Shown here: positions 1 to 6,236 of the stretch, piece after piece
Position numbering within the stretch: position 1 is the first letter of the stretch
How the letters are laid out: the number at the start of each line of letters is the position of its first letter
Origin: DASTYK01 sp964430275
GTDB lineage: Bacteria > Gemmatimonadota > Gemmatimonadetes > Longimicrobiales > RSA9
Direction of reading: 5' to 3'
Length of the DNA stretch: 30,436 nucleotides
NCBI GenBank assembly: GCA_964430275.1
Contig: CAYSGF010000227.1
Span: 1-30,436, forward strand
Notes under the pieces: generated by a model
Told to the model about the DNA's origin: nothing
Databases searched by the model: none
The model's input: the letters and a program-made list of their open reading frames with translations, nothing else
Position numbers and translations under genes: made by a program

Positions 1-378
1 CCGCGGCTGGCGTGGCGCGGTGCACCGGAAGGCACGAAGAGCCTCGCGCTCATCGTCGATGACCCGGACGCACCGGATCCGGCAGCGCCCAGGCAGACCT
101 ACGTTCACTGGGTGATGTACGACATCCCGCCGTCCGTCAACGCGCTCGATGGCGACGCGCCGGCCGGTGCGCGCGACGGCACGAACGACTGGAAGCGCAC
201 GGGCTACGGCGGTCCGTGCCCGCCCATCGGGCGCCACCGCTACTTCTTCAAGCTCTATGCGCTCGACACCAGGCTGGGCGACCTCGACGAGCCGACGAAA
301 GCGGAGCTGGAGCGTGCGATGCGCGCTCACGTGCTGGAGCAGGCGCAGCTGATGGGGACGTACGCGCGGGCAGGGTGA
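1..378 (+). CDS. YbhB/YbcL-type PEBP family protein (5' truncated by window)
   Basis: The reading frame is open from base 1, so the gene begins upstream of the window; 125 residues are visible, ending at TGA 376-378. They show the core of the phosphatidylethanolamine-binding protein family: a DDPDAPDP ligand-site motif, then YVHWVMYDIPP, a GYGGPCPP segment and a C-terminal HRYFFKLYALD strand. Bacterial members of this family (E. coli YbhB and YbcL) are about 160-180 aa, so roughly the first 40 residues are missing. They are small soluble proteins thought to bind anionic ligands; no enzymatic role is established and none can be assigned here. The next gene on the strand is tRNA-Pro, 113 bp downstream, so no operon partner is visible. 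Confidence 0.9.
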   Translation, partial: PRLAWRGAPEGTKSLALIVDDPDAPDPAAPRQTYVHWVMYDIPPSVNALDGDAPAGARDGTNDWKRTGYGGPCPPIGRHRYFFKLYALDTRLGDLDEPTKAELERAMRAHVLEQAQLMGTYARAG

Positions 379-448
379 GCACGTACTGCGGCCGAATGTG
401 AATCCTGCTCGTTGGCCTCGATCGCAGGCGGCTGGAGGGGCGCGCGAC

Positions 449-477
449 TTGTCGGGAAAATCGCCGTAAGCTAGCTT
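449..477 (+). promoter_or_regulatory. weak candidate promoter for tRNA-Pro
   Basis: TTGTCG (449-454) and TAGCTT (472-477) are separated by 17 bp, which would place the transcription start near 484, about 8 nt before the mature tRNA 5' end. Both hexamers are poor matches to sigma-70 consensus. A perfect TTGACA at 476-481 lies too close to the tRNA to be its -35 element. Low confidence. Confidence 0.3.
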
Positions 478-491
478 GACACAACAATTGA

Positions 492-565
492 CGGGACGTA
501 GCGCAGCCCGGTAGCGCACCTGAATGGGGTTCAGGGGGTCGCGGGTTCAAATCCCGCCGTCCCGA
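492..565 (+). tRNA. tRNA-Pro (anticodon GGG)
   Basis: A full cloverleaf can be folded by eye. The acceptor arm CGGGACG (492-498) pairs with CGTCCCG (558-564), with discriminator A at 565. The D arm uses GCGC (501-504) and GCGC (514-517). The anticodon stem is CCTGA/TCAGG (519-523/531-535) around loop ATGGGGT, putting anticodon GGG at 526-528. The T arm is GCGGG/CCCGC with loop TTCAAAT. It decodes CCC (and CCU), which fits a GC-rich genome. CCA is not encoded. A strong hairpin follows about 27 nt downstream. Confidence 0.96.
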
Positions 566-591
566 TGCGTATGCAGGATGACGACAACAGA

Positions 592-630
592 AATGGGCAG
601 GGTCGCAAGCATCGGCGACACCTGCCCATT
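592..630. terminator. terminator-like hairpin downstream of tRNA-Pro
   Basis: AATGGGCAGG (592-601) is perfectly complementary to CCTGCCCATT (621-630). The stem can be continued inward by TCGC/GCGA (602-605/615-618) with a 2-nt bulge, giving about 14 bp around a 9-nt loop. It lies between the tRNA and the convergent 3' end of the GAF histidine kinase gene, so it could end transcripts from either side. There is no U tract on either strand, so an intrinsic-terminator role is inferred from position and strength alone. Confidence 0.5.
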
Positions 631-651
631 CGGCGTAAACATGGGCAATGA

Positions 652-666
652 GTGGGCGACGCCCAC
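652..666. terminator. second short hairpin before the kinase 3' end
   Basis: GTGGGC (652-657) and GCCCAC (661-666) form a perfect 6-bp stem around GAC. It sits 60 bp past the stop of the minus-strand kinase gene, the usual position for a terminator of that gene. No T-rich tail is present. Confidence 0.35.
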
Positions 667-726
667 GCGCCGTCATTCGTGATCGACCGATCGTACGCGC
701 GGTACCAGTCTCAGTCGACGCGATCC

Positions 727-2178
727 TCAACCGGACGGCGCGCCCGGTAGCCACAACGTGAAGGACGATCCCTCTCCACCGGCGCTGCGCAGAGTCAGAT
801 CCCCACCCATACGGTTGGCCAGCTCGAGACCGATGGAGAGTCCGAGCCCGGCACCACCCTGCTTTCGGGTGTTCCCCGGATCGGCCTGCACGAACGGCTG
901 GAAGACCGTTTCCGCCTCTGCCGGAGAGATGCCGATCCCGGTATCTGCCACCCGAATGAAGGTCCACGGGCCGCTCCCCTCGAGTTTCGCTTCCGCGTCC
1001 GGCGTTCGGCTCGTTCCACAGGTCACGGTGATACTCCCACCGCGATCGGTGAACTTGAGTGCATTGCTGAGCAGGATCACCAGGATCTGACGCACGCGAT
1101 CCTTGTCGCCCACGAAGAAGCTCCCGGCGTCGGGGCACGCGGACGTGATGTTGACACCGGCCGCCAGGGCCTGAGGCTCGATCAGAGCGAGTGCGGCCGT
1201 GATGGATGCCTGCGCCGAGAGGGTCTCTCGATCGAGGCTCATTCGTCCCGCCTCCACCTTCGCAAGGTCGAGGACGTCGTCGATCAGCTTGATCAGGTGG
1301 TCGCTGCTGGCCTTCACCCGTGCGAGGTACTCCCTCTGTCTGGATGTCGTCGGCCCGGCGATCTCCAGTTCCAGGAGAGTGGCATACCCGACGATGGCGT
1401 TGATGGGAGTGCGGATTTCGTGGCTCATCGTCGCAAGGAAGCGTGACTTCGCCTGGTTCGCGTCCCGCGCCTCCTCGGCGAGCTCCTGCTGGCGAATGCT
1501 CGACACGACCAGCTGTTCATTCAGCTGCGCGGCACTCTTCTGGGTCGCCTGCAGATCACGAAAAAGGCGGGCATTGTCGAGCGCGATGGAACAGCGGGCG
1601 GCGAGGTCTTCGGCCAGCTCGACATCCCGTTCCGCGTACTGGTGCCCCACGTCTGCACTCACGAACGTGATGGCCCCGAGCACGGTGCCGCGGGCGATGA
1701 GCGGGACGACGACGACGGACCCGATGCCGAGCGCGCGCAGGTCCTGCAGATTCTCCTCGCTGATCGCGAAGTCGACGAGCATTTCGTCCGATACCGACGG
1801 GATCAGCTCCGTCGCACGGGACCGGATGACCCGCGGCAAGCCGATCGGATCGTCCCGGCCGGGCGGCCAGCCTTCCTTCAGGCTGCGGGCACGTTCCTCT
1901 TTGAGCGGGTCGGGATGAACGATACCGAGGCGGCGCATGGATCCATCCGCCTCGACGACGTCCACGATGCACCAGGACCCCAGGTACGGGAGCGCCATTC
2001 CCGCGACCGTCACCAGCGTGTTCTCGTAGTCGAGCGACGCCGCCAGACACTGGCTCGCATCCGCGAGGTACCGCGGCACCGATTCGGCGCCTGGCGTTGG
2101 TACGGATGTGGCAGAGCGAGGCGGCGTATCCGTCGTGTCCTGTTTCGAGTCGCTGTTGGGATCAGGCCCCAGGGTCAT
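727..2178 (-). CDS. cytosolic GAF-domain sensor histidine kinase
   Basis: A 483-aa orthodox sensor kinase without membrane segments. A GAF domain occupies about residues 40-205, followed by a short helical linker and a HisKA dimerisation domain with phospho-acceptor His253 in SHEIRTP. The HATPase domain shows an N box around Asn372, G1 box DTGIGI (412-417) and G2 box GAGLGLS (442-448), so it should be catalytically competent. There is no receiver domain and no adjacent response regulator. The start is the ATG at 2178; the frame runs open to 2604, but that extra stretch is Arg/Gly/Ala-rich, lacks domain character and crosses into the divergent gene. The gene is divergent from the KaiC-like operon, which suggests partnership, since SasA-type kinases read out KaiC state in cyanobacteria. 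That link is inference; the GAF ligand is unknown. Confidence 0.88.
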   Translation of the reverse strand: MTLGPDPNSDSKQDTTDTPPRSATSVPTPGAESVPRYLADASQCLAASLDYENTLVTVAGMALPYLGSWCIVDVVEADGSMRRLGIVHPDPLKEERARSLKEGWPPGRDDPIGLPRVIRSRATELIPSVSDEMLVDFAISEENLQDLRALGIGSVVVVPLIARGTVLGAITFVSADVGHQYAERDVELAEDLAARCSIALDNARLFRDLQATQKSAAQLNEQLVVSSIRQQELAEEARDANQAKSRFLATMSHEIRTPINAIVGYATLLELEIAGPTTSRQREYLARVKASSDHLIKLIDDVLDLAKVEAGRMSLDRETLSAQASITAALALIEPQALAAGVNITSACPDAGSFFVGDKDRVRQILVILLSNALKFTDRGGSITVTCGTSRTPDAEAKLEGSGPWTFIRVADTGIGISPAEAETVFQPFVQADPGNTRKQGGAGLGLSIGLELANRMGGDLTLRSAGGEGSSFTLWLPGAPSG

Positions 2179-2368
2179 GACGCGGCTTGTTCCGGTTGTC
2201 GTGAGACGATGCGAACCCACCTGTCGGGCGAGCGTCGGATGACGCGTTGCATTTGTCCGTGCGAGACTCGTTCCGGCCGCGGTCGCGGAGGACGCGGGGT
2301 TCGCGTATCCTCCGTCGGCAGCGCAATTTGATACGTCCGCCACCGGCCCGGCACCACCTGCTCTGCGA

Positions 2369-2406
2369 TACCCGCCAACGGGTACGCATACGCCGCACGG
2401 TACCCG
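2369..2406. promoter_or_regulatory. three phased CGGGTA half-sites / alternative hairpins in divergent region
   Basis: The 240-bp region between the GAF kinase and the KaiC operon contains TACCCG (2369-2374), CGGGTA (2379-2384) and TACCCG (2401-2406). The first two form a 6-bp stem with a CCAA loop. The second and third form a 7-bp stem (CGGGTAC/GTACCCG) with a 14-nt loop. The two stems share the middle arm and so exclude each other. Half-site spacings of 10 and 22 bp are close to one and two helical turns, which also fits a protein operator. The element ends 12 bp before the ATG of the 142-aa gene. No convincing -35/-10 pair was found in the region. Confidence 0.45.
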
Positions 2407-2418
2407 CGATGATACAGC

Positions 2419-2847
2419 ATGGCCCATCCTTCGCCTAATCTCGCTGAGTTGGCACGACGGATCGTCGCGCAGGAAGCCGGCGGATCGCCTGATCCGGTCG
2501 CCTCGGCTGCCGCAGTTGACGCCGCCTGTCGTCGGTTGGGCGACCACCTGGCCGACCTGCTCGGATCTGGCGGCGTCTCCGCCCTGCTCAGGCGCGCCCT
2601 TCACCTGGCGCAGCGCGAGCAGCCGCTACTATCGGAGGTAGCCGTGAGTCGGGAGTCAGCCGCGTGCTTCACGGGTCTGGCGGAGTCGCTCGCGGCGAGG
2701 CCGGAAGACGAGGCGACCGCGGCCGCCGCCGCCGTGCTGACACACGTACTCGAATTGCTCGTCATGCTGCTCGGCGAGGAGCTGGGGATGAATCCCATCC
2801 GCAGGCTCTGGCCTCGGGCGACCAGCGCCAGGGAGATCGACGAATGA
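2419..2847 (+). CDS. 142-aa protein of unknown function, first gene of the KaiC-like operon
   Basis: I do not recognise a family. The protein is predicted helical and Ala/Leu-rich, with no signal peptide or clear membrane segment. A hydrophobic helix near residues 103-120 (VLTHVLELLVMLLGEELG) precedes a short basic tail. The ATG at 2419 has an in-frame TGA just upstream (2410-2412), so translation cannot begin earlier, and I see no Shine-Dalgarno sequence. Its stop overlaps the start of the KaiC-like gene in ATGA (2844-2847), so the two are almost certainly translationally coupled and probably act together. A small helical partner or adaptor for the ATPase is a reasonable guess, nothing more. 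It shows no thioredoxin-like KaiB pattern. Confidence 0.75.
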   Translation: MAHPSPNLAELARRIVAQEAGGSPDPVASAAAVDAACRRLGDHLADLLGSGGVSALLRRALHLAQREQPLLSEVAVSRESAACFTGLAESLAARPEDEATAAAAAVLTHVLELLVMLLGEELGMNPIRRLWPRATSAREIDE

Positions 2848-4325
2848 GTCAGGGGAAGAGAGTTGTGATCGAGAAACTGCCCAGTGGCGTGCCAGGGCTC
2901 GATCTCATCCTGGGCGGCGGCGTCCCGGAAGGTTCGTTCAACCTCGTTGCAGGCGCTCCCGGCACGGGGAAGACCACCATGGCGCAACAATTCGTCTTTG
3001 CGAACGCGAGGCCCGGGCGCACGGCCCTCTTCTTTACGATCCTGGGTGAGCCCGCGGCCAAGATGCTGCGGCACCAGCAGCAGTACACGTTCTTCGACCC
3101 CGAGAAGGTGGACGAGAGCATCCGCTTCGTCAATCTGAGCGATGATGTTATCGAGCGCGGTTTGGACGGTGCGCTGGAGCGGATCATCGAAGAAGTGGAA
3201 GAGAGCGGGGCGGGCATAGTGGTCGTCGACTCCTTTCGTTCGCTGACCACCCATGCGTTGCAGGCGGGCGCCGTCGCCCCGGCCGAGATTCCCGGCGTCC
3301 TGCAGCGCCTTGCAATGCATCTCACGACCTGGCAGGTGACGTCGTTTCTGGTAGGCGAGTACGACGAGGAGGAGAAGACGGGGAATCCGGTTTTCACCAT
3401 CGCGGATACGATCATCTGGCTGGATCAAGCGGCGGACAACAATTCGATCGTTCGCAAGCTCCAGGTCGTGAAGATCCGGGGGCAGGAACCGATGCCAGGT
3501 CTCCATACGTACCGCATCACGGACGGTGGGCTGCAGGTCTTTCCGCGACTCTCCCTCGCAGTGGACGAACACGAACGGGAAACGCCGGCCGGCCGGGCGT
3601 CCACCGGCGTCCCGGGACTCGACGAGATGATGGGCGGCGGGATTCCCACCGGCGATTCGGTGCTCGTCGCCGGCCCCTCGGGCTCGGGTAAATCGGTGCT
3701 CGCCACACAGTTCATCGCCGAAGGGGGGAAGGACGGCGAGCCGGGCGTGCTCGTCGTCTTCGAGGAGCATCCGAAGGAGTACCTCTACCGCGCGGAGGGT
3801 CTGGGCTTCAAGGTGCGGGAGATGATCGAGGCGGGAACACTGGAAGCCCTCTACCTGCGTCCGCTCGACCTGTCGCCGGACGAGACGCTGCACGAGATCC
3901 GGGAAGCGGTGAAGCGGGTCGCTGCCAAGCGTGTGGTCATCGATTCAATGTCCGGCTTCGAACTCGCCCTTGCCCCCACCTTCAGGGCGGACTTTCGCGA
4001 ATCGCTCTACCGGCTGGTGGGCGCCCTCACAGGCGTCGGGATCACCGTGCTCACCACCATGGAGGTGACGCAGGGGGAGGACGAGCTCCGTTTTACGCCG
4101 AACGTGATCTCCTTCCTCGCAGATGACCTCATTTCTCTCCGCTATGTCGAAGTGGATCGAGAACTGAAGAAGGTGGCCGCCGTGGTGAAGATGCGTGGCA
4201 GCCAGCACAGCAAGGCGTATCGTGAATACGAGATCACCGGCAGCGGCTTCGTGGTCGGTGGCGATCTGGATGGCTATACCGGACGGATCAGCGGAGCGCC
4301 GGTGCTCACCAGGCAGGAGGAGTGA
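2844..4325 (+). CDS. KaiC-like double-domain RecA-superfamily ATPase
   Basis: The 493-aa product has two tandem KaiC/RecA domains. Domain I has Walker A GAPGTGKT (37-44) and Walker B ending at Asp129; domain II has Walker A GPSGSGKS (277-284) and Walker B ending at Asp367. Cyanobacterial KaiC is about 519 aa and forms a double-ring hexamer with ATPase and autokinase activity. Here the paired catalytic glutamates occur only in domain II (Glu307-Glu308); at the matching place in domain I the residues are Leu67-Gly68. Opposite the KaiC phosphorylation sites this protein has Thr418 and Ser423, but Phe424 in place of the second phospho-site. No kaiA or kaiB is nearby, so a circadian oscillator is unlikely and a signalling ATPase more likely. 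The ATG overlaps the upstream stop; GGGAG lies 8 nt before it. Confidence 0.92.
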   Translation: MSQGKRVVIEKLPSGVPGLDLILGGGVPEGSFNLVAGAPGTGKTTMAQQFVFANARPGRTALFFTILGEPAAKMLRHQQQYTFFDPEKVDESIRFVNLSDDVIERGLDGALERIIEEVEESGAGIVVVDSFRSLTTHALQAGAVAPAEIPGVLQRLAMHLTTWQVTSFLVGEYDEEEKTGNPVFTIADTIIWLDQAADNNSIVRKLQVVKIRGQEPMPGLHTYRITDGGLQVFPRLSLAVDEHERETPAGRASTGVPGLDEMMGGGIPTGDSVLVAGPSGSGKSVLATQFIAEGGKDGEPGVLVVFEEHPKEYLYRAEGLGFKVREMIEAGTLEALYLRPLDLSPDETLHEIREAVKRVAAKRVVIDSMSGFELALAPTFRADFRESLYRLVGALTGVGITVLTTMEVTQGEDELRFTPNVISFLADDLISLRYVEVDRELKKVAAVVKMRGSQHSKAYREYEITGSGFVVGGDLDGYTGRISGAPVLTRQEE

Positions 4326-4440
4326 GTCCGAGGCGACGTGCGGGCGAACGGCCGTCGTGGGGGTCTGTTACTCCGGGCAGGCGGCAACGCTGTGTGATTC
4401 ACGGACCCGGATGCCGACCTCCTGCACATCGGCAACTGTG

Positions 4441-5718
4441 ATGCGTCGTCCGCTGACACTGCTCGGCTTCGTCCTGCTGTCGCTCGTGCTGACTTCCTGC
4501 GTGGCACGCAGCGCGCCGGCGCTGCCGCGCGCGCCGGCGGAAACACTCGGACTCTCGGCCGATGCCCTCGCGCGGATGAATGTCGCGCTGCAGTCGTTCG
4601 TGGATTCGGGTCAGCTGAGCGGCATCTACGCGGTGATCGCGCGGCACGGGCGCATCGGCTACGAACGGACATTCGGGTGGCAGGACCTGGAGAGCCGCGC
4701 GCCGCTGCGTCGCGACGCGATCTTCCGCATCTATTCGATGACGAAGCCGGTCGTTGCGGTGGGTGTTCTGCGGCTGGTGGATCAGGGGCTGGTCCGGCTG
4801 GACGACCCGGTGTCGAACTACATCCCTTCGTTCGCGCACGTGAAGGTGTTTGCGGGCGGCACGGCGGACGCGCCGATCCTGCGTGAGCCCGCATCGCCGA
4901 TCACGGTGCGGCAGCTGCTGAACCACACGGCGGGCCTGCCGTACGGGCTCACCGACGGTCCGGCCGACACGATCTTCACTCGTGCGCAGCCGTACGCCGC
5001 GAGTCACACGCTGCAGGCGTTCACCGACAGCCTCGCGCGGCTTCCGCTGCTCTTCTCGCCCGGCACGCAGTGGAGCTACGGGTCTGGACTGGACGTGGCG
5101 GGGCGGGTGATCGAGGTCGCATCGGGCCGTACGCTGGACCGCTTTCTCGAGGAGGAGATCTTCGGGCCGCTCGGCATGCGTGATACGGGCTTTCGCATCC
5201 GTCCGGGCACGCGCGATCGACTCGCAACCGTCTATGCACCCGAGGCCGATGGCGAGCTGCGCCCGCTCGGTCGGGACGGGCTGATGGCGATGTTCGAGCC
5301 GGACGCACGCTTCCTGTGGGGGAGCGGCGGTCTGCTCTCGACACCAGACGACTTCCTCCGGTTCGCGCAGATGCTGCTGAACGGTGGTGCGTTCGGAGAC
5401 ACGCGGATCCTGCGGCCCGAGACCGTCGCGCTGATGACGCACAACACGCTGCCAGCGAAGCTGACGCCGGTGTCGTATCCTGCCGTGAGTGATTCCGCGT
5501 ACGGCTTCGGGCTGGCAGTCGCGGTCAAGGTCGACACGGCGGGTGCGGAGAGCGGCCCCGTCGGGATCTTCCGGTGGTCGGGCTACCTCGGCACGTACTT
5601 CTGGATCGATCCGGTGAACGACATGGTCGCGATGGTCTGGACGCAGCTGTCACCCGGAGGCAGGTACCCGCTGCGGTCAGTCTTTCACGAGCACGTTTAC
5701 TCCGCGCTCGTACGCTAG
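4441..5718 (+). CDS. secreted beta-lactamase-fold serine hydrolase (lipoprotein)
   Basis: A 425-aa class C beta-lactamase/esterase-like serine hydrolase. The SxxK motif is SMTK, with nucleophile Ser99 and Lys102. The YxN-equivalent is Tyr213 in WSYGS, where Asn is replaced by Ser. The third motif is the WSGYLGTYF segment near the C-terminus instead of a plain KTG. The N-terminus has a lipoprotein signal: basic MRR, a hydrophobic core and lipobox LTSC with Cys20, so the mature enzyme should be membrane-anchored outside the cytoplasm. I chose the ATG at 4441 because it begins exactly at this signal; the frame is open upstream but has no protein character there. A GTG lies one codon earlier. No clear ribosome-binding site is visible. 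The substrate is unknown: peptidoglycan peptides, small esters or beta-lactams are all possible in this family. Confidence 0.88.
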   Translation: MRRPLTLLGFVLLSLVLTSCVARSAPALPRAPAETLGLSADALARMNVALQSFVDSGQLSGIYAVIARHGRIGYERTFGWQDLESRAPLRRDAIFRIYSMTKPVVAVGVLRLVDQGLVRLDDPVSNYIPSFAHVKVFAGGTADAPILREPASPITVRQLLNHTAGLPYGLTDGPADTIFTRAQPYAASHTLQAFTDSLARLPLLFSPGTQWSYGSGLDVAGRVIEVASGRTLDRFLEEEIFGPLGMRDTGFRIRPGTRDRLATVYAPEADGELRPLGRDGLMAMFEPDARFLWGSGGLLSTPDDFLRFAQMLLNGGAFGDTRILRPETVALMTHNTLPAKLTPVSYPAVSDSAYGFGLAVAVKVDTAGAESGPVGIFRWSGYLGTYFWIDPVNDMVAMVWTQLSPGGRYPLRSVFHEHVYSALVR

Positions 5719-5791
5719 CGAGGCTCGGCGCGAGTTGGAGTCGGGCATCCGCACCAACCGTCCCTCGCCGCGAATGTCGGCTGGCGAACGC

Positions 5792-6214
5792 TCACTCGTT
5801 GCTCGCCGCACCTGCACACCGTGTGAGCACCGCATCGGCATCCGCGCGCGCCTCATCGGACGTCGCGATCCCGGAGCTGCGGCGCTGCCCCTCTTCCTCG
5901 ACCTGCGAGCTGGCATGGACGCGAAGCGACGCGCCGCCGCCGTCATCCAGGACAGTCACGGTCATGAGATCGAAAAATCCGGTAGCCGTCATGAAGAATG
6001 GAGTACTCCCGGGATGCTGCCGCTCGGCCCGGATGAATCCCGCGTCGCGATCCGCATCCAGGATGTTGTACTCGAGCTCCCCGAGCACGCGCATGGCGCA
6101 GGTGAATCCTTCGGCTGCCGTACCGGGCAGCGGAAGTGGCTCGGGTGTGTGAGGTGCCGTGTTCGTCGCGCAGGCGGTGGCTGCCGCGACGAGGATGACT
6201 GCAAGTCTGCGCAT
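5792..6214 (-). CDS. small putative lipoprotein, 140 aa
   Basis: Unknown function. The N-terminus MRRLAVILVAAATACAT is a short secretion signal with a possible but imperfect lipobox ending at Cys15. The mature part has two more cysteines, one near residue 40 and one near the C-terminus, which could form a disulfide, and no recognised domain. Two in-frame ATGs exist: 6226 abuts a GGGG run with no spacer, whereas 6214 has GGAG six nucleotides upstream, so 6214 is preferred. The gene starts 22 bp after the stop of the ADOP permease on the same strand, so it is probably the last gene of the haloperoxidase-permease transcript. It converges with the serine hydrolase gene across a 73-bp gap. Confidence 0.7.
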   Translation of the reverse strand: MRRLAVILVAAATACATNTAPHTPEPLPLPGTAAEGFTCAMRVLGELEYNILDADRDAGFIRAERQHPGSTPFFMTATGFFDLMTVTVLDDGGGASLRVHASSQVEEEGQRRSSGIATSDEARADADAVLTRCAGAASNE

Positions 6215-6236
6215 CAGCGACTCCATCCCCAGGGTT

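Noticed and set aside
476..481. Perfect TTGACA just before tRNA-Pro as its -35 element
   Set aside because: It ends only 10 bp before the mature tRNA, leaving no room for a -10; probably chance.
2179..2604. N-terminal extension of the GAF kinase to 2604
   Set aside because: The 142 added residues lack protein character and overlap the divergent gene; ATG 2178 directly precedes recognisable sequence.
492..4325. tRNA-Pro as an integration site for an island carrying the KaiC-like genes
   Set aside because: No integrase, no duplicate of the tRNA 3' end noticed on the right side, and no composition shift visible by eye.
4195..4440. N-terminal extension of the serine hydrolase upstream of 4441
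   Set aside because: It would bury a clear lipoprotein signal peptide and overlap the KaiC-like gene.
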